NCBI GenBank assembly: GCA_021325435.1
Contig: JAJPHE010000075.1
Location: 1 to 35,829, forward strand
DNA length: 35,829 nt
Source: Actinomycetota bacterium
GTDB lineage: Bacteria; Actinomycetota; Acidimicrobiia; Acidimicrobiales; JAJPHE01
Direction of reading: 5' to 3'
Part shown: positions 23,528 through 30,554 of the stretch, in pieces
Layout of the letters: every line of letters begins with the position of its first letter
Position numbering within the stretch: position 1 is the first letter of the stretch
Made by a program: the position numbers and the translations under genes
The notes under the pieces: generated by a model
Told to the model about the DNA's origin: nothing
The model's input: only the letters and a program-made list of their open reading frames with translations
Databases searched by the model: none

Positions 23528-23803
23528 ATGTCCCTCGTGGCCGATCACCTCGTTCCCGACGCCGACCCCGCCGACGCCGCCGAGCAGCACGACCCGGCCG
23601 AGGGCGAGCTGGAAGAGCAGATGTCCGGCCACGCCGGCACCACCGGCGAGCCGGCACCCGAGCGCGACGTGATCGAACAGTCGATGCCGGTGGGCGACGA
23701 CACCGGCCGGGTGACGCCCCGTCCCCGCCCGATGGACGTCGACGAGGCCGACTGGCGCGACCAGTCGATCGTCGAGCCGATCGACGACGACGACGTCCGC
23801 TGA
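23528..23803 (+). CDS. small acidic protein with three ADxxEQ-type repeats
   Basis: This 91-aa, strongly acidic protein of unknown function has a short motif that recurs three times: DPADAAEQHD, ERDVIEQSMPV and EADWRDQSIVEP, ending in a run of aspartates. No membrane segment or Cys. Similar short 'EADVxEQ' acidic proteins occur in other actinobacteria, to my recollection without known role. ATG at 23528 lies directly behind GGTAAAG; an in-frame GTG at 23537 is an equally possible leaderless start. It diverges from the Arg-rich receiver-like protein, and the opposite charges of the two products suggest a possible contact, which is speculation. Confidence 0.65.
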   Translation: MSLVADHLVPDADPADAAEQHDPAEGELEEQMSGHAGTTGEPAPERDVIEQSMPVGDDTGRVTPRPRPMDVDEADWRDQSIVEPIDDDDVR

Positions 23804-23831
23804 GCCGGCCGGGGAAGCTGGATCAACCGGC

Positions 23832-24368
23832 TCATCCGGCGGTCCGGTGCAGGGCCGTCTCCGCGTACTGCAGGGCGTCGGAGACGGTGACCGCGCTCAG
23901 CAGGGCCGCCACGGTGCGGGCGGCGGGGGCGTCCACCAGGTAGAGGCCCATCAGGGCGGTGCCGGCCCACTGGCCCATGCAGAACGGGCAGGTGGCGAGC
24001 TCGCCGACGCCCCGGCGCAGACCCTCGCCCCGCGGCTCTTCCTGCACCTCCGAGGCCGGGCCCTGGCCCTTGTAGCGGGTGAACGGCGCCCGCAGGAAGC
24101 TGGTGACCTTGTCGCGGGCGATCAGCCGGCTGAGCTTGAAGGTGGCCACGCCGAGCAGGGCGATGTCGCCGGCGCCGATCCGTGCTGGCAGGCGCCGGCC
24201 CGACCGGTGGAACAGGAGCGAGAAGCCGGCCACGCCGGCGGCGTAGACGCCGATTAGGGCGGCGTAGCGGGTGGGGACCACGTCCTCGCCGTGGGAGTAG
24301 TGCTCGACCAGCTGGCGCAGCGGCGCCGGCCCCGACACCGCCTCGGCGGCCCCGCTGCGGACGCTCAC
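23832..24368 (-). CDS. DUF1360 family membrane protein
   Basis: This 178-aa protein has a hydrophobic segment YAALIGVYAAGVAGFSLLF, then GDIALLGVATFKLSRLIARDKVTSFLRAPFTRY, ATCPFCMGQWAGTALMGLYLV with a CxxC-like CPFC, and SDALQYAETAL. This is the DUF1360 pattern known from actinobacteria and Bacillus. Two or three helices place it in the membrane; function unknown. GTG at 24368 overlaps the hydrolase stop as GTGA, so it is coupled to the alpha/beta hydrolase. The longer frame upstream is out-of-frame hydrolase sequence. Confidence 0.85.
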   Translation of the reverse strand: MSVRSGAAEAVSGPAPLRQLVEHYSHGEDVVPTRYAALIGVYAAGVAGFSLLFHRSGRRLPARIGAGDIALLGVATFKLSRLIARDKVTSFLRAPFTRYKGQGPASEVQEEPRGEGLRRGVGELATCPFCMGQWAGTALMGLYLVDAPAARTVAALLSAVTVSDALQYAETALHRTAG

Positions 24369-25462
24369 TGGCCGGCCGCCACCAGGGCCGTGGCCCCGTT
24401 GGCGTGGAGGTGCTCGCCTATCAGGCGTCGCAGCTCGTCGGGGCGCGTCTCCGGTATCCAGTGGGAGACACCTTCGAGGACCTCGAAGCGGTACTGGCCG
24501 CGGACCTGGGAGGCGGTGGCCCGGGCGGCGGCCTCGCCGAGGGCGACGTCGCCGTCGCTCCACACGTACAGGGTCGGCACGTCGACCTTGCCAACCGGCG
24601 TGCCCGCCAGCGGCAGGGCCCGGTACCAGTTGAGGGCGCTGTGGAGGGCGCCCCGCTCGACTATTTCGTCGACGTAGCGGGCGGCCCAGTCGGCGGGGAG
24701 CCCGGAGCGGGTCAGCAGGCGGCGGAGGGGGGCGCCGCCGCCGGCGCCGAGGAGCGCCTCGGGCACGAACGGCAGGGCGAAGAAGCCCATGTACCCGGAC
24801 CTGAGCAGCTGCGGGCTGCGCAGCAGGGCCGAGGCGTAGGCCCGGGGGTGGGGGGTCGACACCACGGTCAGGCTGCGCAGGCGCTGGGGCTGGCGGGCGG
24901 CCGTCGCCCACGCCACCACCCCTCCCCAGTCGTGGCCGACGAGGTGGAAGCGGCGGGCGTCGAGCCGGTCGGCGATCTGGAGCACGTCGTCGACCAGGCA
25001 GTCGAGGCGGTAGTTGTGGAGGCCCGTCGGCCGGGCGCCGGGGGAGTAGCCCCGCTGGTTGGGAGCGACCACGTGGTATCCGTCCCCGGCGAGCCCCTCG
25101 AGCTGGGGCCGCCACGCCTCCGCCGTCTGGGGGAACCCGTGGAGCACCAGGACCAGGTCGTCCCCCTGCCGGCCGGCCTCGAGGGCGCTGAAGGTCATCC
25201 CTCCGGCGTCGATCTCGATCTCGCCGGGCGCCAGCTGGCGGCGGGCCTGGTCGGCCGCCCGCGCCGCCCGCCGGCGGTAGCGGGCCACCGGCTTGTCCTG
25301 CTCGCGGTCGGGGTGATGACCGGGCCGGTTGTCCTCGGGCACCGGGCCCGGGGCGTCGCTGGTGGGCGGGGGGGCGGCCAGCCCGGGACCCGACTTGGCG
25401 CCGTCGGAGTCGGTGGCGCCCCGCTCGCTGCGCCGGAGCTCGGGCTGCTGGGGCTTGGGCAT
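24365..25462 (-). CDS. alpha/beta hydrolase, epoxide hydrolase-like
   Basis: This 365-aa protein has a polar, Pro-rich N-terminal extension of about 80 residues, then an alpha/beta hydrolase fold. LVLHGFPQTAEAW is the oxyanion motif of epoxide hydrolases, LVGHDWGGVVAW has the nucleophile Asp, and VSHWIPETRPDEL the base His. VWSDGDVALG probably carries the acid residue. HGFP and an Asp nucleophile point to epoxide hydrolysis; dehalogenase is less likely because the Glu/Trp halide ligands are absent. ATG at 25462 follows GAGGAGAGACC. It shares an operon with the DUF1360 gene. Confidence 0.85.
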   Translation of the reverse strand: MPKPQQPELRRSERGATDSDGAKSGPGLAAPPPTSDAPGPVPEDNRPGHHPDREQDKPVARYRRRAARAADQARRQLAPGEIEIDAGGMTFSALEAGRQGDDLVLVLHGFPQTAEAWRPQLEGLAGDGYHVVAPNQRGYSPGARPTGLHNYRLDCLVDDVLQIADRLDARRFHLVGHDWGGVVAWATAARQPQRLRSLTVVSTPHPRAYASALLRSPQLLRSGYMGFFALPFVPEALLGAGGGAPLRRLLTRSGLPADWAARYVDEIVERGALHSALNWYRALPLAGTPVGKVDVPTLYVWSDGDVALGEAAARATASQVRGQYRFEVLEGVSHWIPETRPDELRRLIGEHLHANGATALVAAGQ

Positions 25463-25519
25463 GTGGTCTCTCCTCGGCGAACTCGCTGACCGTTCAGTTA
25501 TCCCCGGTGCGGGCGGCCT

Positions 25520-26896
25520 CTACCGCCCCGACGGGTCGGCGTCGAGGCGTTGGGCCAGACGGCGCAGACCCCCTCCGACCTGCACCTGCGGCGGCTCGGG
25601 GTGGCGGATCCGCCGGGCCGGCCCCGGCAGCCACCCGAGATCCGCTCGGAAACGGTCGGCGGCCGCCGCCACGTCCTGGCGCCCGGCGGCGGTGCGCCGC
25701 CCCACCGCCATCACCTCGGCGAGGAGCGGCTCGGCGTCGGATGCGGGCCGGTCCTCTTCGGCCAGGGTGAGGACGTCGGCGCCGGACGGCAGCCGCCACA
25801 CCTGCTTGCGGCCGGGCCAGCTGACCTTGCCGGGCGAGCGCTTGCGGACGGGCCGCCCGCCCACCTCCACCAGCTTGTAGGCGGCTTCCAGGGCCGGCCC
25901 CGGGTTGGCCAGGGCGGCGCCCACCCCGAAGCCGTCGACGGGGGTGCCGGCGGCGACCAGCTCCTCGATCTGGAACTCGTCGAGGCCACCGGTGAGGAAC
26001 ACCTTCAGCTGGCCGAACCCGGCCTCGTCGAGCACCCGGCGGGCCCGGCGGGCCCCGGCGGCGAGGTCGCCCGAGTCGATCCGGACCCCGGCCAGCTCCA
26101 CTCCCCGCTGGCGCATCCGCCGGGCTACCTCGACGGCGTGGGCCAGGCCTCGGTCGGTGTCGTAAGTGTCGACCAGCAGGACGGCGTGGGACCCGAAACG
26201 CTCGGCGAACGACTCGAAGGCGGACGCCTCGTCCTCGTGGGCCTGAACGTAGGAGTGGGCCATGGTGCCGCTGACGGGCAGGCCGTAGGCGCCGGCCGCG
26301 GCCACGTTGCTGGTCGAGTCCATCCCGGCGATGCGAGCCGCCCGGGCCAGGCGCATGCCGGCTGCCCCCCAGGGGGTCGAACGCAAACCGAAGTCGGCGA
26401 CGGAGCGGTCGGCCGCGGCCAGCCGCAGCCGGGCGGCCCGGGTGGCCAGGGCCGTCTGATGGCCGACCATGGCGAGGAGGGCGGTCTCCACCAGCTGGCC
26501 GGTGGCCAGGGTGGCGTCCACCTCGAGGAGCGGCTCGTTGGCCAGCGCCACCCGACCCTCGGGGATGGCCCGCACCGCCCCCGAGAAGCGGACGGCGGCG
26601 AGCATCTCCAGGAAGGCGTCGTCGAACAGCCCCAGCCCGTCGAGGGCGGCGAGGTCGCCCGGCCCGAAGCAGAACGACTCGAGGAACGCCAGGGCGTCCT
26701 CGAGTCCGGCCGCCACCAAGAAGCTGGTGGAGGGGGGCAGGTTGCGCACGAACAGGCTGAAGCTGGCCGGCACGTCGGCCAGGCCCTCGGCGTGGTAGGC
26801 CGCCGCCATCGTCACCTCGTAGAGGTCGAGCTCCAGCGCCGGCGAGGCCGGGGGACCGGCGGCGGGGCCCGCCCCGCCCCCGCCGGTTCCGTCCAT
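25520..26896 (-). CDS. pncB: nicotinate phosphoribosyltransferase
   Basis: This 458-aa protein makes nicotinate mononucleotide from nicotinate and PRPP in NAD salvage. Signatures are LELDLYEVTMAAAYHAEG, FVRNLPPSTSFLVAAG, SNVAAAGAYGLPVSGTMAHSYVQ, LLVDTYDTDRG, GVRIDSGDLA and FLTGGLDEFQIEEL. The family FGxRR motif reads FGLRS followed by TPWG, so the second Arg and the usual AxG are changed. The Ala/Gly/Pro-rich first 20 residues vary in the family. ATG at 26896 with GGGAG upstream. It lies between the hydrolase and the PPOX gene on the same strand with modest gaps (57 and 31 bp). Confidence 0.92.
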   Translation of the reverse strand: MDGTGGGGAGPAAGPPASPALELDLYEVTMAAAYHAEGLADVPASFSLFVRNLPPSTSFLVAAGLEDALAFLESFCFGPGDLAALDGLGLFDDAFLEMLAAVRFSGAVRAIPEGRVALANEPLLEVDATLATGQLVETALLAMVGHQTALATRAARLRLAAADRSVADFGLRSTPWGAAGMRLARAARIAGMDSTSNVAAAGAYGLPVSGTMAHSYVQAHEDEASAFESFAERFGSHAVLLVDTYDTDRGLAHAVEVARRMRQRGVELAGVRIDSGDLAAGARRARRVLDEAGFGQLKVFLTGGLDEFQIEELVAAGTPVDGFGVGAALANPGPALEAAYKLVEVGGRPVRKRSPGKVSWPGRKQVWRLPSGADVLTLAEEDRPASDAEPLLAEVMAVGRRTAAGRQDVAAAADRFRADLGWLPGPARRIRHPEPPQVQVGGGLRRLAQRLDADPSGR

Positions 26897-26927
26897 GTGA
26901 TTCGGCTCCCGGGTTATCGGCCGGGCG

Positions 26928-27335
26928 TCAACCCATGGTCGCCGCGTGCTCGGGGCGGATGTGGATGATCACCCGCTGGTCTCCCGGCTGGGTGTAGGGG
27001 TACTTGTCCTTGTTCATGTACCGCTGGGCCAGCGAGTCGATGAACTCCATGTTCGGGTCGTCCTCCATGGTGGTGACCCGCCCCCGGATCTCCACGTACC
27101 GGTAGGGGTTGTCCGGGTCGGTGATGGAGGCCGCCACCCGCTTCTCGCCCTTCAGGTTGCGGTACTTCTGCCGGTCCTTGGTCGTGCTGATCAGCAGCTC
27201 ATCGTCCTGCCAGGCGTACCAGACCGGGTGCGACTGCGGTTCACCCGCGGGCCCGATGGTGGCCAGGTGGGCGAAGCCGGTCTTGGTGAGGATGTCCTGG
27301 TGCGTGTCGGGAACGACCTTCGTTCCGGTAGCCAT
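26928..27335 (-). CDS. PPOX-class, probably F420-dependent oxidoreductase
   Basis: This 135-aa split beta-barrel protein carries TKTGFAHLATIGPAGEPQSH, PVWYAWQDDELLIST, RQKYRNLKGEKRVAASI and RYVEIRGRVTTM. These are features of small pyridoxamine-oxidase-like proteins that in actinobacteria mostly bind F420. The substrate is unknown. ATG at 27335 has an excellent ribosome site (GGAGGACAACC). It diverges from the UdgX gene over a gap carrying an 8-9-8 inverted repeat and a TACCCGGGTA palindrome. Confidence 0.88.
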   Translation of the reverse strand: MATGTKVVPDTHQDILTKTGFAHLATIGPAGEPQSHPVWYAWQDDELLISTTKDRQKYRNLKGEKRVAASITDPDNPYRYVEIRGRVTTMEDDPNMEFIDSLAQRYMNKDKYPYTQPGDQRVIIHIRPEHAATMG

Positions 27336-27362
27336 GGTTGTCCTCCTCGGCTTGCTCGCGGT

Positions 27363-27387
27363 CTACCCGGCAGATGTACCCGGGTAG
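27363..27387. promoter_or_regulatory. inverted repeat operator candidate between PPOX gene and udgX
   Basis: CTACCCGG (27363-27370) and CCGGGTAG (27380-27387) form a perfect 8-bp inverted repeat with a 9-bp spacer. The right arm overlaps a perfect palindrome TACCCGGGTA (27377-27386). It ends 9 bp before the UdgX ATG and could repress it directly. The PafBC and LexA consensus patterns I know do not match. Confidence 0.5.
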
Positions 27388-27396
27388 GAACTCGCC

Positions 27397-28086
27397 ATGC
27401 CCCGACAGGTGCCCGCCGGCGCCCCGACCGACGCCGCCCCCTTCGTGCCCGACCAGCGCGACCTGGCCGCCCTGCGCGAGGCGGCCGCCGCCTGTCGCGG
27501 CTGCGATCTGCACCGCCAGGCCACCCAGACTGTGTTCGGCGACGGCGACCAGGCCAGCCGGGTGATGCTGGTCGGCGAGCAGCCCGGCGACCGCGAGGAC
27601 ATCGAAGGAGAGCCCTTCGTGGGACCCGCCGGGCGACTCCTCGACCGGGCGCTGTCGGAGGCGGGCATCGACCGGCGTGAGGTCTACGTGACCAACGCCG
27701 TGAAGCACTTCAGCTGGCGACCGGCGGGCAAACGGCGGATCCACAAGAAGCCCGCCGCCCGCCAGGTGTCGGCGTGCCGTCCGTGGCTGGAGGCGGAGCT
27801 GGAGGCGGTTCGGCCCGAGGTGGTGGTGTGCCTGGGCGCCACCGCGGCCCAGTCCCTGCTGGGCGCGTCGTTCCGGGTCACCCGCCAGCGGGGGGAGGTC
27901 ATCGACCTCGACCGGGCCGTTCGGGCGGTGGCGACCGTCCACCCGTCGTCGATCCTGCGGGCCCCCGACGAGTCACGCCACCAGGAGATGGCGGCCTTCG
28001 TGGCCGACCTGCGGGCCGCCGCCCGCCTGCTGGATCGTCCCAACCTTCCCAACGGGCAGGAATCGGACGGTCCGTCGCCGAAGTGA
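27397..28086 (+). CDS. udgX: UdgX-type uracil-DNA glycosylase (4Fe-4S, covalent uracil binder)
   Basis: This 229-aa family 4-like protein has CRGCDLHRQA with two cluster cysteines near the N-terminus, motif 1 LVGEQPGDREDIEGEPFVG (residues ~52-70), a CRPWLEAEL third-cysteine segment, and the HPSSILR motif 2. The insertion KRRIHKKP is the diagnostic R-loop of UdgX, whose histidine forms a covalent bond with the abasic DNA after uracil release. It protects or marks uracil-containing DNA. ATG at 27397 directly follows an inverted repeat. The C-terminal ~20 residues are polar and probably disordered. Confidence 0.92.
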   Translation: MPRQVPAGAPTDAAPFVPDQRDLAALREAAAACRGCDLHRQATQTVFGDGDQASRVMLVGEQPGDREDIEGEPFVGPAGRLLDRALSEAGIDRREVYVTNAVKHFSWRPAGKRRIHKKPAARQVSACRPWLEAELEAVRPEVVVCLGATAAQSLLGASFRVTRQRGEVIDLDRAVRAVATVHPSSILRAPDESRHQEMAAFVADLRAAARLLDRPNLPNGQESDGPSPK

Positions 28087-28130
28087 GGAACCGAGGATTC
28101 GACTCGGGTCGGCGGAGTCTGGGGAGACGC

Positions 28131-28478
28131 ATGGATCCGAAGGAGCGCCCGGGGGAGATCAGCTCCCGCAGGTTCATGGAGGCGGCGACGGCGGCGTGGC
28201 CCCACCTGTCGCCCCTCGACATCTGGAAGGCATGGGTGGAGCGCCACGACGTGTGGCAGGCGATCCTCGCCGCCCGCAAATCACCGGAGGCCGAACAGGC
28301 CATGGGCTCCGGTGCCGACCGCGACCGCGACCTCGCCTTTCTCCACTGGCTGGAGGACCCGGCCAATCTCAAGTCGATCGACCGGGCCGCCGACGTCATG
28401 CGACGGGCGTGGGAGCTCGACGAGATCGACCTGCGAGAGGTGCAGGGCGACCGCACAGGTTCCGGCCGGGGACGCTGA
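28131..28478 (+). CDS. hypothetical protein, 115 aa, helical
   Basis: I do not recognise this protein. It is soluble, Trp- and Arg-rich and largely helical: FMEAATAAWPHLSPLDIWKAWVE, HDVWQAILAARKSPEAEQAM, and RDLAFLHWLEDPANL. A basic tail follows. It has no known catalytic motif. ATG at 28131 with GGGGAGACGC upstream. It follows udgX by 44 bp on the same strand and may be cotranscribed with it. Confidence 0.65.
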   Translation: MDPKERPGEISSRRFMEAATAAWPHLSPLDIWKAWVERHDVWQAILAARKSPEAEQAMGSGADRDRDLAFLHWLEDPANLKSIDRAADVMRRAWELDEIDLREVQGDRTGSGRGR

Positions 28479-28507
28479 GCCGGCGTCCCCGGCCGTGAGG
28501 CCTGGGC

Positions 28508-29644
28508 CTAGGAGATCCGGGGCGAGAACGGGCGGGGCAGGAGCTCCATCCACGTCCGACCGGGGTGAAGGGCGATCTGCTTGCCGGAGGCGTCGAGCAG
28601 CTGCACCGGGTCGGTGATGCTCGGCCGCTGCCAGGTGCCCTGGATGACCTTGCCGTCGCGCATCACCCAGGCGGTGCCGGACCCGGTGAGGATGACCAGC
28701 GGGTCCTCGTTGTGGGCGGCGTCGAAGATGCCGGTGTGGCCGATGGCGACCGACATGACCACCACGTTGCTGGCGTCGACCCGCGAGCCGTCGGTCAGCG
28801 TGTCGGGGGTCCCGTTCTGGGTCCGCTGGTAGGTGCCCGAAGCCGGGTCCCACGTCCAGCCGGCCGACGAGAAGCTGGAGAAGTCCATATAGGCGCTGGT
28901 GGCCGGCGTGCCGGCCGCCGGCGTGGAGGAGTAGGTGAACAGCTGGGGCGGCGGGGCAGTCTTGGCTCCGTGGGCGTAGCCGGACCCGTACAGGGCGTCG
29001 GTGGACGAGAAGACGTTGGCCGGGGTGACCCGCCAGCTCACCCGGTGGAAGGCGGGGTCGCCGGAGTCGAAGTAGATCAGGGTGGCGTCGGAGGACGCCT
29101 TCACCGGGGCGATCTCGCCGGCGGCGGCGCCCGAGTAGGCGAAGATGCCGCCGCCGAGCTCACGGAGCAGGGCGGCGTCGGCCGGTCGGGCCGATCGGAT
29201 CGGACCCACGAGGCTGGCGTCCTTGGATTGGAAGGTGGCCAACAGGCGGGTGAGGCCTCCCTCCACCAGCGCCTCGGCCACGATGTCGGCGTTGTTCAGG
29301 CCGGCCTGGGCCCGGGCCGGGGGGGCGTTGTCGATCTTCACCGACAGCGCCGGCCGACCGGCCCGCTGGCTGTTGTCGACTGGCAGCCCGGTCAGGGGGA
29401 ACACGGGGGGGGCGGTGCTCGGAGGGGTGGTGACCGCCGGAGCCGGTGGCACGGCGGCGGCGCCGTTCAGCTTGGTGGTGGAGCAGGCCGTTGCCACCAG
29501 CCCCAGCGCCAGCGGGGCGCCGATGAGGGCCAGGCGGTAACGGCGGGAGAGCGAGTGGGCTGCGGCGGGAGTGCGTGTGCGGATGGTTCCGTTCCTCCTG
29601 TGCGGCACCGGCGACGAGCTGGTGGGAGCGTTACCGGGGACCAT
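28508..29644 (-). CDS. DUF3048-domain lipoprotein
   Basis: This secreted lipoprotein has a basic n-region, the hydrophobic stretch LALIGAPLALGLVATAC ending in a lipobox cysteine, then a Pro/Thr linker. The DUF3048 (YerB-like) domain follows: RPALSVKIDNAPPARAQAGL, ADIVAEALVEGGLTRLLATF and VGPIRSARPAD. Function of the family is unknown. Taking the first ATG (29644) gives 378 aa, but that start has no ribosome site. A strong GGAGG at 29598-29594 is followed, 9 nt on, by an in-frame ATC (29584-29582); starting there gives a normal signal peptide. No ATG, GTG or TTG stands at that site. Next gene on this strand upstream is the CsbD-like gene. Confidence 0.87.
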   Translation of the reverse strand: MVPGNAPTSSSPVPHRRNGTIRTRTPAAAHSLSRRYRLALIGAPLALGLVATACSTTKLNGAAAVPPAPAVTTPPSTAPPVFPLTGLPVDNSQRAGRPALSVKIDNAPPARAQAGLNNADIVAEALVEGGLTRLLATFQSKDASLVGPIRSARPADAALLRELGGGIFAYSGAAAGEIAPVKASSDATLIYFDSGDPAFHRVSWRVTPANVFSSTDALYGSGYAHGAKTAPPPQLFTYSSTPAAGTPATSAYMDFSSFSSAGWTWDPASGTYQRTQNGTPDTLTDGSRVDASNVVVMSVAIGHTGIFDAAHNEDPLVILTGSGTAWVMRDGKVIQGTWQRPSITDPVQLLDASGKQIALHPGRTWMELLPRPFSPRIS

Positions 29645-29854
29645 GGTGTCAGCCGCAGCCCGCCGATTGGGGGACTGCCGCGGACCGCCCCGGCACCCTG
29701 TCCGCTCGACCGCATCCGGAGGAACCTGAGCGTTTCCCTCAATCAGGTCGAATCGCCCACGGGGGGTCGACTCCACTGACGAGGGGCCGGACGCGAGCCG
29801 AGGGGCCCGCAGACCCCTCGGCTGTCGATCAGGTTGTCTTGAGCCCGGCGGAGC
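29645..29854. other. 210-bp intergenic region between CsbD-like and DUF3048 genes
   Basis: Apart from the hairpin at 29796-29823 I see no gene. The part next to the lipoprotein start (29645-29760) is presumably its promoter; no confident -10 box is visible. Confidence 0.3.
29796..29823 (-). terminator. strong hairpin downstream of the CsbD-like gene
   Basis: AGCCGAGGGG (29796-29805) pairs perfectly with CCCCTCGGCT (29814-29823), a 10-bp stem with an 8-nt loop. It stands 32 bp after the CsbD-like stop. There is no U-tract, as is common for actinobacterial stem-loop terminators. Confidence 0.5.
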
Positions 29855-30355
29855 TCAGCTGCGGCTGGCCGCCTTCTCGGCCCGCTCGGCCGCGGCCGCC
29901 TTGGCCCGGGCCTGCTCGGCCTTGCCCTCCTCACGGGCCACGTCGCCCTCGGCCCGGGCCTTGTCCTGCTGGGCCTGGCCCTCGCGGCGAAGGTCGTCGT
30001 TGCCCACCAGCGACCCGGCGGCCTCCTTGACGCCGCCCTTGATCCGCTCGGCAGCGGAGCTGGCCCCGGCCTCGGGGCCACTCTTCGCCCGCTCCGGCTT
30101 TCCGCCGCCCCGTCGCGACGGGCTCTGGTGGGACATCTGGGCCCGCTCCTTGGCCTCGGCCTTGGCCCGGTGGGCGTCGGCCGCCACCTCGCGGCGGAAC
30201 TCCTCCAGCCGTTCGGTGGCCTTCTCCTGCTGGGCCTGGCCCTCGCGGCGGAGGTTCTCCCGATCGAGGAGGGTGCCCACGAATTCCTTGGTCAGCCCCA
30301 CCGCCTTCTCGCCGAGATTCGGCAGGACTCTTGGAAGCATCTGGATGGTCGACAT
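29855..30355 (-). CDS. CsbD-like stress protein with duplicated motif
   Basis: This 166-aa, highly charged, Ala/Glu/Arg-rich protein has no membrane segment. The C-terminal half matches the CsbD pattern: ERIKGGVKEAAGSLVGNDDL, then RREGQAQQDKARAEGD. A partial copy of the same motif stands earlier at LLDRENLRREGQAQQEKATERL. CsbD proteins are general-stress proteins of unknown biochemistry. ATG at 30355, with AAAGGACGCG upstream. A TTATGT in the upstream AT-richer patch could be the -10. It diverges from the DUF72 gene across the 25-bp repeat array. Confidence 0.78.
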   Translation of the reverse strand: MSTIQMLPRVLPNLGEKAVGLTKEFVGTLLDRENLRREGQAQQEKATERLEEFRREVAADAHRAKAEAKERAQMSHQSPSRRGGGKPERAKSGPEAGASSAAERIKGGVKEAAGSLVGNDDLRREGQAQQDKARAEGDVAREEGKAEQARAKAAAAERAEKAASRS

Positions 30356-30442
30356 TGGTTACCGCGTCCTTTCGACATAAGTCGGTTGCAGTAGTGCACC
30401 TAACCGACCGGGGGGCGGCGGAAACCGAACCGACGGTGGCCC

Positions 30443-30517
30443 ATGTCACAGCGGCCACCGGCCGCCAATGTCACAGCGGCCGCCGGCCGCCAATGTCACA
30501 GCGGCCACGGGCCGCCG
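30443..30517. repeat. three tandem 25-bp repeats upstream of the DUF72 gene
   Basis: Copies start at 30443, 30468 and 30493 and each begins ATGTCACAGCGGCC. Copies 1 and 2 differ at one base; copy 3 differs at a few in its second half. Each contains TGTCACAG, the reverse complement of CTGTGACA in the palindrome at 16159. The array lies in the divergent gap between the CsbD-like and DUF72 genes. A 25-bp period without spacers is not a CRISPR. Confidence 0.7.
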
Positions 30518-30554
30518 GGTGTCGCCGCCCGCCCCGGGAGGTAGGACGCGGCCC

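Noticed and set aside
30443-30517. CRISPR array
   Set aside because: Repeats are directly abutted with no unique spacers and only three copies; no cas genes are nearby.
30468-30554. ATG at 30468 as the DUF72 start
   Set aside because: It is part of each 25-bp repeat, the encoded residues are only repeat sequence, and homology begins at the GTG at 30555 with a GGGAGG upstream.
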